Origin: Botryosphaeria dothidea
Lineage: Eukaryota; Ascomycota; Dothideomycetes; Botryosphaeriales; Botryosphaeriaceae
Direction of reading: 5' to 3'
Assembly (NCBI GenBank): GCA_011503125.2
Contig: WWBZ02000051.1
Span: 3,906,001 to 3,970,000 of the forward strand
DNA length: 64,000 nt
In this document: piece by piece, positions 8,455 through 18,197 of the stretch
Position numbering within the stretch: the first letter of the stretch is position 1
How the letters are laid out: each line of letters opens with the position of its first letter
Notes under the pieces: generated by a model
Database searches by the model: none
What the model saw: only the letters and a program-made list of their open reading frames with translations
Told to the model about the DNA's origin: nothing
Position numbers and translations under genes: made by a program

Positions 8455-10612
8455 TGTAATGAACGGACCTTAAAGGGCGGAGAGACGAGGTAACGAAGCC
8501 GGTAAAGGCAGTAGGGGTAAAGCAATGCCGAATTGTAAGGGTGTAGTTCGAAGGGCGAGGGTACGAGGTGCGAGAGACGAGGGACGAGGGACGAGGGACG
8601 AGGGAGGCAAGCAAGGTCCAATTTAAGGCGTACCAAGTTATACGCGAGGAATACTCATTACTAGACTAAAGAACTAACTACGAAGCGGAGGGGGCGAGGT
8701 TTATTTACGTAAAGAACTAACTAAAATACTAGCTTACTAATTTATAAGTAGGTAAGTCTAGATCTCGGTTCCGAATTAACGAGGGTAAAAGAAAGGTAAG
8801 AGGCCTAAGTAAACTACGTTTATAATAGTAGGCTCTCCTCTAAAAGGGCGAGTTTCTACGAGCTATTAGTCTAAGGGTTAAGGTTTCGAGGGATAACGTT
8901 CGTAGAATATATTAAGAGCTTCGAGGTCTTTAATAAGATTGTAAGGTTCCTAGGTTAGTATCGAGTAACTAGTCTATTTTACGAGGTATTTTAGTTATCT
9001 CTAGGTTATCTTAGTATCTAGAATCTCTTCTACCTAGTACTCTTCTTCGCTATTAACGATAACGGACGGTAGTAGAGGTTAGACTTAATTAGGTAAGGGG
9101 TTAGAGGCCGTAGGTTCGAGTAAGGAAACGTAGAATACGGAGTAGACTTTTATCGTCCTTAGTAGTTCTAGACGGTAGGCATAGGTCGAGATCTTTTCTA
9201 GAATAGGAAAGGGGCTAAGACGTTTAAAGTTAAGTTTATCTAAAGGCCTTATTATCGAGATATACCTTCTTAGGAGCTAGACGAGGTTACTAGGCTTAAA
9301 GACGGAAGGCGAAATACGGTCTTTATTAGCTTATTCTACGTAGGCATCCTATTCGAATCTAATTTCTTATTGAAGGTAGTTTTTAAGGTTTTCAAGGTTC
9401 TCTTAGAAGAGGCGTAGTAGTTCGAGAAGAGCTAAGATCGAGTCTTTCTATAGAATCTTATAACGAGGGTAGAAGCCGTAGTTTACGAAGAAAGGGGTAA
9501 CCTTAGTCGTAGTCGAGATCGTATTATTATAAGCGAATTCCGTAAGAGAGAGAAAGTTATTCTAATCGTCTTATTAGTACGAAACGTAGATATAAAGGTA
9601 TTATTCGAGAATAGTATTAATACGCTCTATCTAGCCGTCGGTTTACGGGTAGAAAGCTATACTAAAGTTAGTCTTAATAGATAGAGATCTACTAAGAGCT
9701 CTAGTAAATTTAGAGGTAAAAATTAAGCTGCGGTTAGATACGAAGTCGTCGGGTAAGCTATATAGTCGAAAAACGTAGTCTCGATAAAGCTTAGCAAGCT
9801 CTATCGAATCGAGGGTTATTTAGTAAGGAATAAAGTAAGCTATTTTAGTTAGTCGATCTACGACTACTAGTATAGTATTAAATAAGTTAGACGTTAGAAG
9901 TCCCGTAATTAAATTAAGAGAAACGGATTACTAGTAGCATTATAGTACTTTAAGAGGTTTTAAATACCTATAGGAGGTATATCGAGCGGGTTTAATTCTT
10001 TAGTAGGTCTTATAGTTTCGTATAAAACGAGCTACTATCTAGCGTAGACCTAGCTACTAGAAATTATAAGTAACGAGTTTAAATATTACTACTTAGCCTA
10101 GATATCTAGTAGCCGGATACGAGTATCGAGAGCTAATAATCCTTTAGCGGAGGCTTAGATCTTTAGAAATATAGATAAATCTATTAACTAGTAAGAGACT
10201 ATTATTATTCTTAGAATATACGCCTAAATCTATCTTAGAATATTGTAATAAACGGACCTTAGAGGGCGGAGAGACGAGGTAACGAAGCCGGTAAAGGCAG
10301 TAGGAGTAAAGCAATGCCGAAGTATAAGGGTGTAGTTTAAAGGGCGAGGGTACGAGGTGCGAGAGATGAAGGACGAGGGACGAGGGACGAGGGAGGCAAG
10401 CAAGGTCCAATTTAAGGCGTACTAAGTTGTACGCGAGGAATACTCATTACTAGACTGAAGAACTAACTACAAAGCAGAGGGGCGAGCTTTATATATATAA
10501 AGAACGAACTAAAATACTAGCTTCCTGATTTGTAAGTAGGTAAGTCTAGATCCGGATTTTAAATTAACGAAGGTAAACAAGTAAGGAGTCTATATAAGCC
10601 ACGTTTATAACA
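8455..10612 (-). mobile_element. gypsy-3: internally deleted, RIP-hit LTR retroelement
   Basis: Two direct repeats of about 370 bp bound this element: 8455-8827 and 10244-10612 (TGTAATGAACGGACC...GTTTATAACA). Each LTR has a run of GACGAGG heptamers (near 8575-8605 and 10370-10395). Between them are only about 1.4 kb. Read on the minus strand this is a Ty3/gypsy integrase (about 9830-9400) followed by 3' pol sequence. Motifs include YPDDFVSNRS (from DRG...), TFSIAFYP-TDG-IERIN (the HPQTDGQTERVN block with CAG/CAA turned to stops) and EFAYNNTISTTTKVTPFF. Gag, protease and RT are missing. No 5-bp TSD was found, so recombination with another copy is likely. Confidence 0.8.
9400..9830 (-). pseudogene. 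gypsy-3 integrase remnant
   Basis: Minus-strand translation shows the gypsy integrase core order: a decayed SDRGSLFTSKFTRALSRSL-type block, then a YP-TDG-IERIN block (HPQTDGQTERVN with stops in place of Gln), then LTEFAYNNTISTTTKVTPFF. These correspond to the second Asp and the Glu of the D,D-35-E core. Every stop in this part is TAG or TAA in a position expected to be Gln or Trp, the signature of CA-to-TA mutation. The protein would insert cDNA into the genome. Here it cannot be made. Confidence 0.65.
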
Positions 10613-12367
10613 AATAGTCCGTTTACTTTAATCGAGTACCGCTTTTTCTTATACTATCTATAGGCTTCCTAATATTAGATCGCAACCGGAAAGCCTAGGC
10701 ACGATATAGAAGAATATACGCTTCTAGTAGTAGCCTCTAATATCTACTTCAGCCTAGGCGACCTCGTCTATTTTCTATTCTATAGGTGTAAGTCCGTCTA
10801 GTATCCTTAGAGAGATCTTTATACGCGGGAGGTTGCAGCGTTTAGCAAAACTATAGCTCGTAATAGCGTAGAATTTATAACTAGTATCGGCGAGAGCTTT
10901 ACTAAAAGACTCTTTATTAATTATAACTAGGGTAAGAAGTAAATCTTGTTCTAATTTATGTTGCTACTTACGCCATTCCTTCTATACTTTCTACTTTTCC
11001 TCTACTATTAGCTCCTATCTACGATTTTCGGTAGGAGCTTTTAGTTTTCCGACTGCTAGGAGGAGGATTTATCCTCTAGGTCCTCTAATTCCGGTTCTAC
11101 GTACTCCTCCTCTTGGGTAGGCTTTGCAAGCCTTGCTGGCCTCCTTAGTGGTAGCTATAGGCACTAGGCAACCCTATGTCTAGAGTCGCCATAGCGTAGG
11201 CAACGACCCTTATCCTTGCGTTTCTACATCTCTTATTCGTCTACCTACTTAACGCGGCGTCCCTAGGCGGCCCTTATAGGCCCTATAGGTTCCTAGTCTA
11301 TTTTGTCTTACTAGGGCGTGGTCGGCTTTAGCTTAGACCCTATCTACCTGCCAGTGGACCCTGCCGAGCCAACCTTATTTTGACCACGCTACTAGTCTTG
11401 TTACCAGCCCTACTAGGGCTTCTTTCCTATATTCCTTAGGTTAAAGGCTTTAAGTTGGTTACTAACACGTTTCAGCTCCGTACAGTAGTCCTTAAAGGAC
11501 TAGCTTATGCTTCTAAGGCTAATTATACTTCGTTGGAGCTCCTGGCTAAGCCCTGCTTCTAAGTAGGCCTTAAGAATCTCGTCCGGCTAGTTAGTGCCTC
11601 CCGCCTCTAACACGAGCTTACGGAATTCGGTAAAGTACTCTATAAAAGGCTTATTAGTTTAGCGTAGCTTATATAGCTTACGTTAAGCCTTCTCTTATAT
11701 ATAGGGGTCGCTAAATAATAGGCGTAGCTAATCTAGTAGGTACTAAGCAGTCATACTAGTCGTGTTAGTGCTAGCTTATACCTAGGGCTATAGCTAACGA
11801 GCTGCTTCGCCCCTAAGCCGATTATAAAGTATAAAAAACTTCGTAGCTTTAGTATAACTCGTGTAGTCCACGACGAGTTTAGCTTGAGCCTAGGCAATCT
11901 AAGGTTCGAGTTCTTCTCTATTACCCGAAAACTCGGCGAGAGGGCCGAGGTTCTTCGTGGGGCCTATCTTAGTATGGTGGCTAGTAGGTCCTAACTTAGG
12001 GGCAGGGGGGTCCGAGGCAATTCCGGCCACCCTAGCCTCCTTTTCTCCAGCCTCCCTTCTAGCCTCCCCTAAGGGTTATATAGAAGGGGTTTGGGCGCCT
12101 CCTACCTTTAAGAGTTCCTCCTTCTCTTCCTTAAGCTATATAACCTCTTAGGTAAGAGTATTCATTCGTGCTATTATTTGTAGCAGTAACCGCTTCGTTT
12201 CTTGGTTCTCTTGAGCCTGTAGCTCTTATCCATGCTCTTAAGGACTCATATCGAGTGATTCTAGTGATTCCAGTGATTCCAGTGATTCCAGTAATTCTAG
12301 TGATTCCAGTGCGCGACTGTGCCAGTGATCCGATGTCCAGTAAGTCCAATATATGAAGTCTAGCTAA
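10613..12367 (-). pseudogene. gypsy-2 gag region, degenerate
   Basis: Read on the minus strand from about 12349, the frame starts MDLLDIGSLAQSRT and has a 9-bp tandem repeat giving ITG/ITR units (12253-12311). Further on (about 11650-11480) it reads like a gypsy capsid: FIEYFTEFRKLVLEAGGTN, PDEILKAYLEAGLSQELQRS, FKDYCTELKRVSNQL. Stops (TAG, TAA) occur at Gln/Trp positions, and frames shift at least once. GC- and Arg-rich sequence near 11100-11350 may be the nucleocapsid tail. Pol is not present; the left side meets gypsy-3. Gag would form the particle shell of the retroelement. Confidence is good for gag, low for exact ends. Confidence 0.55.
12253..12311. repeat. 9-bp tandem repeat (GTGATTCCA)n
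   Basis: At least six tandem copies of GTGATTCCA, with GTGATTCTA and GTAATTCTA variants, encode Ile-Thr-Gly/Arg triplets in the minus-strand gag frame. A similar short-period repeat sits at the matching place in gypsy-4 (about 43780-43925), so it is probably a gag N-terminus feature. Confidence 0.75.
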
Positions 12368-12894
12368 TGTTAGGGCTCAACCTTAGGATGATCGCTAAAA
12401 GGTTTATTGCGCTAAGTACGTTAAGCTAGACTTAAGGAGAAAGAAGAGAAGTCGTAGAAGGAAGAGAAGAGTTATATACAAGGGAGGCTTGGCGTCACGT
12501 GACCTGCCGATGATCCTCTGAGGCTTGATCCTAAGGCTTCAGACTCTAACACCGTACGGGAATAGACACCGTAGGAGCTAGAAAGCCTTACGGGTAATAG
12601 AGCCGTACGGCTAGCACGTCCGTACGGGAAAGCTAGCCTTAAGAGAAGATAGCGTCTACGGATGTAAGGCAGCAAAGCCGAAATGATGGTATTGCTTTCA
12701 ACTGAAAATCTATGTACAAGGAGAAAGGAAAGAGAGTCTGGAAAGAGAGGGCGAAGGGTAAATATACCCAGTCGCTTAGCGCTGGGCCCGTGCTCTAGTG
12801 CCTAACCGAGTTATCCTTGGTATAGCTGGGGCCTCTGGTTGCTGTTGAGTATCTACCCAGTTGCCTGGGGTGGTAGCGCTTGAGGGGCCTGACA
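12368..12894 (-). mobile_element. putative 527-bp LTR of gypsy-2 (contains repeat X)
   Basis: On the minus strand this starts TGTCAGGCCCC (12894) and ends GAGCCCTAACA (12368), with a TATA-like TTGTATATAACTC near 12470 and a CACGTG palindrome GTCACGTGAC at 12494-12503. It adjoins the gag frame on the correct side to be a 5' LTR. It interrupts LINE-B2 at the endonuclease motif LLGDF. Its right-hand 232 bp (12663-12894, 'repeat X') also occur at 37151-37382, and in part at 51320-51499 and 43930-43990, so X may instead be an LTR by itself. No TSD was found. Confidence 0.45.
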
Positions 12895-13324
12895 TAAAGT
12901 CTCCTAGGAGGATGTGCTCCCCTGGTTTTCTAAGAGCTTCTGGGAGAAAGGATAAGGTTTCTAGAGCCGTGCTAGTATGGGAGGCTAGTGGGGGGTTATA
13001 GCAGTTATGGATATGGATTGTATGTGTCCTAGTGATAAGGGATAGTGTAATGAGATCTGGTGAATGGACTGTTGCTTGCCAGGAGTCGGGGGCAATGGCC
13101 TTGCTTATAAAGAAGCAGGTTCTTGCCACTCCCTCCTAAGGGAAAACTGTATGGTAGGCGGGGTGTCTTGCTGTTGTCTTGATCCTTAGGTTCCTCCAGG
13201 GCTCCTGGATAGCTAGGATATGGTGGACCCTCGGGTCCACCTCTTTGAAGAACGGGAGCATTACCCTATCCTTGCTCTTATGAACGTTATACTGCACGAT
13301 AGAGAGGGAGTCTGTATCTAACAT
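12895..13324 (-). pseudogene. LINE-B2 ORF2 N-terminus: AP-endonuclease domain
   Basis: Starts MLDTDSLSIVQYNVHKSKDR and reads an apurinic-endonuclease-like fold: QYNVHKS (first metal site), ILAIQEPWRN (catalytic Glu in QEP), then after a short frame break IAPDSWQATVHSPDLITLSL, IHIHNCYNPP and ILLGDF, where the catalytic Asp-Phe-Asn is cut. The enzyme nicks target DNA for LINE insertion. A stop near 13136 separates the two halves. Beyond LLGDF the frame runs into the gypsy-2 LTR. The ATG overlaps the ORF1 stop (ATGTTAG), which suggests coupled translation in the intact element. Confidence 0.7.
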
Positions 13325-14896
13325 TGACTTCCTTCCATCTCTGAATCGGGCTGCGAGGGGGTTGGTGGTGTGGGTTGTGAGGCGGGGGGAGTTCCTATTG
13401 GCTCCTCTGAAGCGTGTTGTAAGCTACTAAGTCCGGTAAACCGCATTTGGTTTGGAGGAGGGGGGCGGCTCAAGTCTCTTGGCCTGCCTGGTCCCCTCTT
13501 GACCGGCTCCTCCTCCCTAATCCTCTTCCTTAGTCCAACGGTCAACTAGTTAGTTTGGGGCTATATCTTGGTTATCAGGGGTCCTTCCCGGTGCCTTTCT
13601 AGTGCTACTAGGCGGGCCTGGGCGGCCTTAGCATGGCAGGCTCTGCGTGTTGGGCAGGCGTTGCTCTAGGCTATGTGCCTTTGGGAGCAGTTTGCGCACT
13701 GCGTGCTTTCCTTGGGATAGTCCCTAGTATTATATGCCTCGCTACACTGTCTACACTTTTCCTCTTTTTTATAATAGTTAGTAATATGGCCGTAGGCCTA
13801 GCACTTGAAATACTAGGTTACTATGAAGGCTGCGTTATAGTACTGCGCTATATATATAGCAAAGTTAATAATAAGCCCCTTATTAATGATCTAGTTAGTA
13901 GTTTCGGGGTTTGTAGTGCTGAGGATAATGGCCGAGTGAGTTTTCCCCTCTAGGAGCTTCCTCTTTAGCCAGGCCAGCTTGCTAATACGTAGTCCTGGGT
14001 GTAGAGATAGGTTCTGCTCCTGGATAGTTTGGATAGCTTGGGGGTCTACGGTATTGAATCCTTCTCGGGGGACGTTGTGTACTAGCACTGAGTACAGCTG
14101 CTGGTTGGGCCTGACTTCTTTCCCCAGTCCTGCGGTCCATTCCTGGTCCTGGAGAAGGGTTATTCGAGTTGTTTCATCCGGTATAAAGATCTTAACATCT
14201 CCACTAGGGAGCTTCTTGACAGCTAGTACTTTTTTACACGCCCAGCTTTCCCTGCTTGGATCTTTCTGATAATTGCCTTATTAGAGAGCTTGGCTACTTC
14301 TTGTCTATTTGCTATCTCTGGGAGGTGGAGGGTGAGTTTAGTGGTGGCTGGGGGGGTAGGGGGCTTCGGGGCTACTTGGGCTGCAATTTGTGCCCAGCTG
14401 CGAGTGTTGGGTGTAGGCGTAGACGTAGCCTGGATACGGTTGACTGTCTTTTGGACCTGTTGGACCTCTTTAAGGATGTCCTTAAGGCCTGGCTCCTTGG
14501 TAGTTGCCTCCTGGCAGATAGTAATATGATCCTGGAAGATTGTCTTGGCAATGTCGAGAAAATTTTTTACCTGGCTGGAGAGGACTGAAGGGAGGCTAGC
14601 GGATGTTTGTAGGGCTTGGAGGAGGGTGTCTGCTGTTTTTGAGGCTCTTTTAACGTATTCTACGCTGTACTGGCTGCCCTGCGGTTTATTGGGGGTACGC
14701 TGTAGTTGGGTAGAGGTGGTTGCTGGAGGGGGCTGTTCGCCCCTTCCTGCGGCCTCTACATCAACCACAACGCGGCTGCAGCTGCTCTGAGTGGTATTTT
14801 GAGTCTCGCTGGGCCTGGGAGAGTCCCTGGGGCCCTCTCCCGGCGCCGTAGCCTGGGGTCGATTTTTTGGCGTGGTCATGTTCCTTTGACCTAAGT
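12895..14896 (-). mobile_element. LINE-B2: 5' half of a LINE-B element
   Basis: This contains ORF1 (14879 to about 13318) and the endonuclease part of ORF2 (13324-12895) on the minus strand, and is cut at the LLGDF motif by the gypsy-2 LTR. CA/TG are still frequent, so damage is slight. At its 5' side it is fused to half of a gypsy LTR at 14897. It is the best source in this window for the LINE-B ORF1 sequence. Confidence 0.8.
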
Positions 14897-14900
14897 CCAC
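13318..14900 (-). pseudogene. LINE-B2 ORF1 (gag-like, CCHC knuckles, AT-hook)
   Basis: The frame begins MDLGQRNMTTPKNRPQATAP; MTTPK at 14879 is the likely true start because other copies share it. Pro/Thr-rich N-terminus, predicted coiled-coil (VEYVKRASKTADTLLQALQT, KDILKEVQQVQKTVNRIQAT), then a segment LPSGDVKIFIPDETTRITLL, then CCHC-type zinc knuckles (CAKCSEAYNTRD, QCANCSQRH, about 13800-13650), and a C-terminal basic AT-hook KRGPGRPR (about 13490). The chain is broken by a +1 frameshift in an A6 run near 14232 (copy B4 has A5) and by stops near 13891. ORF1 of such LINEs binds element RNA in the ribonucleoprotein. The last codons overlap the ORF2 start. Confidence 0.7.
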
Positions 14901-15109
14901 ACTCCTTAGATAGCTTTAACCTTCGTGGTCAACTTCGCAATAGAATTTGGACTCTATTGGTAATAAGGCCTTCGCACGCAGTGCTCAGTCTTTAGTCGTC
15001 TACTCGTTCCTCACGTATCTCTTCTTGTACCCACTCAAGGAAAACCCCTCGACAGGTTTTCTCCCTCTTTGGTGTTTGGATCCTTAGAGGTAGAGGCCCG
15101 CTCGTTACA
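14897..15109 (+). mobile_element. 3' half of a gypsy-1-family LTR
   Basis: Starts CCACACTCCTTAGATAGC, a few bases after the TATA box position in complete copies, and ends CGCTCGTTACA. It matches the R/U5 half of the LTRs at 20166-20642 and 2095-2322. The U3 half is missing, replaced by the LINE-B2 5' end, so this is a chimeric junction. Confidence 0.8.
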
Positions 15110-15262
15110 CCCTTCCTACGGCCTCTACATCCACCACAACGCGGCTATAGCTGCTCTAAGTGGTATTTTAAGTCTCGCTAAGCCTAGGAGAGTCCCTAGG
15201 GCCCTCTCCCGGCGCCGTAGCTTGGGGTCGATTTTTTGGCGTGGTTATGTTTTTTTTAGTAT
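15110..15262 (-). mobile_element. LINE-B 5'-end fragment
   Basis: About 150 bp duplicating the first ORF1 codons of LINE-B (minus strand, MTTPKNRPQATAPGEGPRDS region), with several CA-to-TA changes compared with 14746-14894. Together with LINE-B2 it brackets the LTR fragment. Confidence 0.75.
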
Positions 15263-15331
15263 AAAAGAATACAGGATAAGATAAAGCCCCATAACAGATT
15301 ACAGGATTAGATAATAGAATAACAAACAGAA

Positions 15332-15768
15332 TATGTTCCACCACTCCTCGGCCCACCCTAGTCCTCGGCCCACTCTAAAAACCCACCAAAAATCGGAAAA
15401 ATCGTACCTTAATATCTCAACAACCGCTGGGTAATAAATTCTAAAATTTTAATAGATGATAGGTAGTACTTAGAAATAGAGGATATTAAATTTCTAAGAG
15501 CGGAAATTCTATAGTTCTTGAGATATTAAGGAAAAGATAAAACTTTTTAAATTTGGGGGCCAAAACACTACTATTTTAAAAACTATAAGCTTTTAGCATT
15601 TAAGAATTTAATGAACTTTAGTTTTAGGTAATATATATAACGTATTAAAATTTTAGAATTTATTATCCAGCCGTTGTTGAGATATTAAGGTACGATTTTT
15701 CCGATTTTTGGTGGGTTTTTGGAGTGGGCTGAGGACTGGGGTGGGCCGAGGAGTGGTGGAACACGTTA
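15332..15768. mobile_element. MITE-1 with about 120-bp terminal inverted repeats
   Basis: The left end (TGTTCCACCACTCCTCGGCC...) and right end (...GGCCGAGGAGTGGTGGAACACGT) are reverse complements over about 120 bp, with a short A/T-rich middle. The right end is ACGT followed by TA. A second, partial copy at 25436 begins TA-ACGTGTTCCAC. This suggests TA target duplications (Tc1/mariner-like) and a non-autonomous DNA transposon. No transposase is present. Confidence 0.8.
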
Positions 15769-15803
15769 CCCCCCCTCGATAGTTCAATGATCAGAGCTTC
15801 TCC

Positions 15804-16112
15804 TCATTTTGTTCCATCAAGTTTCTTTGCATACAATGTGCTAGGCCTTGAATAAACCGGGATCCCAATGTAGCGTAGCGTAGAATAGCGCTCCTTGTCC
15901 CTATGGTCTTCTAAGGCCGACGGGGTGTATGAATCATCATGTTTCCCCCACACTCTCCCCTTCTCGCTGCTCGCTAAAACATGACAGATCACGCCCACCG
16001 TCCACGCCGGCAATGCCTACCATCCCGCTCTTCACACCGGAGAGCCACTCCTCTGCCTTGAGCTGATATGCCATGAGAGGATAGCAACCATAAGAAGACC
16101 ATTCAACCCAGC
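15804..16112 (-). other. possible exon, unknown protein
   Basis: A minus-strand frame reads EYTGWVEWSSYGCYPLMAYQ from about 16125, then LKAEEWLSGVKSGMVGIAGV, and stops after EGESVGET near 15940. An overlapping frame (16013-15804) is also open. The segment looks protein-like, but no family or start codon is clear. Confidence 0.3.
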
Positions 16113-16349
16113 CAGTGTACTCGGACCTTCAAGCTCCATCTCTAATTGGTGCAACAATCAGCCGCTCGTCTTACTCACGGTGCACTAAGGAATTATACGC
16201 ATTAACAGCAGCCTTAATTTATTACGGATCTGGTCTGGAACGACACGGACGGAGCGATGGAATGTTTCAGGGGACGAGCATCGGGGGTGGAGGTAGAAGG
16301 GACTGGACAACCCCGAAGCCTTGGTGAACACAATCTATAGTTGTAGATA

Positions 16350-16476
16350 AATCTAGAGCCAGAGCCACAGTCAGCGCCAGAGACAGAGACAGAGCCAGAG
16401 CTAGAACTAGATCTAGAGCTAGAGCTTGAGCTTGAGCTTGAGCTAGAGCTTGAGCCGGAGCAAGAGGACAGGCTAC
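16350..16476. repeat. GAG-rich hexanucleotide minisatellite
   Basis: About 20 units of GAGCNN (GAGCCA, GAGACA, GAGCTA, GAGCTT) in tandem. In the plus frame this is a Glu-Pro/Thr/Leu dipeptide repeat ending EQEDRLHPLRMK and a stop. The frame is closed by a TAG upstream, so a coding role would need an exon structure. Confidence 0.7.
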
Positions 16477-16522
16477 ATCCTTTGAGAATGAAGTAAAAAT
16501 AATTTGGATATTTTTAGATATA

Positions 16523-16675
16523 TGTTACGACGGACCGACCGTGTTGGGTTTCAATCGGTGTGTAAGACCATTCGGCCAACCTCCCGCCGACTCACAGTCG
16601 ACAAAAGGTTCAGCAATGATCAGCCTGGTGGCTGATCGCGCCCCAACAACTCTATATACAGGTAGGTTCGTAACA
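16523..16675 (-). mobile_element. solo LTR of the TRIM family
   Basis: A 153-bp reverse-orientation copy of the TRIM LTR (TGTTACGACGGACCG...TTCGTAACA) flanked by a perfect 5-bp TSD ATATA (16518-16522 and 16676-16680). It ends 86 bp upstream of the start codon of the secreted-protein gene at 16762, so it lies in that gene's promoter. Confidence 0.92.
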
Positions 16676-16761
16676 ATATAGCGAAGACGGAATAAATATA
16701 TCAACTCCCTCGCGACTTGTGTCTGCCACTTTTAAAATACAAGTTTCCAAGTGTATCCACA

Positions 16762-17111
16762 ATGCAGACTATTCTTTACATCTTCTTTTTATATTCCGGC
16801 CACGCTAGCTCAGTAGAAATTTACTTACATAATCAAATCTGGTCTTTCCGGTGTTTCTTGTCGCAACTAGCCGGGTAGTCGAGTAATTTTGGCATCGTAT
16901 AACGGCGGCACCACCGTTAATGCCCACTGCTGGAAAGACAACTGGAAGTGGTTGCAATCAGACGCTGGAGACCAGAATAATGGACTTGCATGCTACATTG
17001 GACTGACCGAAATTGAGTCCTGTTGTAAGTATTTAGGGTTCGGTAAATAGAAAGTTAAGCTAATGCATTATAGTTGACAGCGCTGGCAATGATAAAATTC
17101 CGGTTTGCTGA
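16762..17111 (+). CDS. small secreted cysteine-containing protein (three exons)
   Basis: Proposed exons: 16762-16812, 16871-17024, 17074-17111; 243 nt, 80 residues. Intron 1 is 58 nt (GTAGAA...CAACTAG). Intron 2 is 49 nt with ideal fungal signals: GTAAGT, branch site GCTAATG and TATAG. Exon 1 encodes a signal peptide (MQTILYIFFLYSGHASS). The mature part reads NAHCWKDNWKWLQSDAGD, NNGLACYIGL, EIESC, ending KIPVC and TGA, with four cysteines, the last at the C-terminus: a compact pattern typical of candidate effectors. Without splicing of intron 2 the frame would also stop soon, so both forms give a short protein, but the splice signals and even cysteine count favour three exons. A solo LTR is immediately upstream. 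Function unknown. Confidence 0.6.
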
Positions 17112-17726
17112 GCTTCGGTGAAGCACTTCGACATTTAGGGATTCGCTGTTATTTCGGGGGAAACCAGGTGCGTTTTTAGGCAGGTTTGACTGTCTAGTGG
17201 CCATTGTGGTCGGCGGAGGGTCGCTGCACTGGTAGTATAGGGCAGGCTTTCTAACCATACGCGTAACGTATTTGATGGAATATAAGTGATGGAACATAAA
17301 GTCAGTCGTCACCTGATCTGTTTCCTGATTTGTAATTATCAGGATAAAGCTCCCCATGATTAAGTGTAAACTAGGACAACCAACTATCAATTCATTCGTT
17401 TTAATCTAAAGTCCCACCTGACCCCAATGAGTTGAGTTGTGCTGGAATATGGCTATACGAGCGCATAGATGCATCCTAAAGTAGTTAGCCTTAGATTCTG
17501 AGGATAAGAGGCGACTCCTAAGCCTCTCCCTCCTAATTCATGCTACTTATCATCTGGTGATTGCGACCCCATCCAATCCAACAATACCGCTGTAAAGTAA
17601 AATACCTCGCATTTATTCCGGCACGCAGGAACGCTCAGCACCCGGGAAGGGAGATCAGTAGTAATGCAACAACCCCAAAAACAAGAAAAGTATTCTCTTG
17701 AGGTCATACATCATAGTGCGAACGCC
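17112..17726. other. intergenic DNA
   Basis: About 600 bp between the secreted-protein gene and the Vps62-like pseudogene, which converge. Normal composition and no repeat recognised. A 111-codon minus ORF overlapping exon 3 has no coding character. Confidence 0.4.
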
Positions 17727-18197
17727 TACCTATAGATACACTTATGGCCGTTTTTAGGACATACGTCCACCCGATCCAACTGCTTGTGCACTGGCCCCGT
17801 CGGCCCGCCTTCGTATTTTGCAACCACACCCCCATAAATCAACTGTTATCTAGGATCGTTCTCTGGATATCGTTGGTCCCCCCACTTGCCAAGGAAGTTG
17901 AGCCAAGAGATAGGACTTCGGGTATCCAATGGCGTGAAAGTCGGCGTACCTCCAGTGTTAGTGTAGTTGTAATAGTAAGCAGATATTGAACAAATGGGTT
18001 GTTTGTATAGGGAGTGAAGTTCATCGTAGATTGGCATGAGGAGGAGGAGGGTAGGTGACCCGGTCCCTCTTATATAGTAGCTATATAACAAATTCTCGGT
18101 GTTGACCCTTGGTTCGATCAGACCCTGTTTCTCCCAACACACCCCCTTCGCGTGGTGTAGGATAAACAGTACGCGATAATCCTACTATGTTTCCCTT

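Noticed and set aside
12472..12675. 67-codon minus ORF with a resemblance to ORF 26674-26444
   Set aside because: Both lie in LTR-like sequence; similarity reflects the LTR and not a protein.
14223..14900. 225-codon ORF as a host Ser/Pro-rich protein
   Set aside because: Repeated in LINE-B4 and at 15110, upstream of LINE endonuclease, and followed by zinc knuckles: it is LINE-B ORF1.
17055..17390. 111-codon minus-strand ORF
   Set aside because: Overlaps exon 3 of the better supported plus-strand gene and has no recognisable features.
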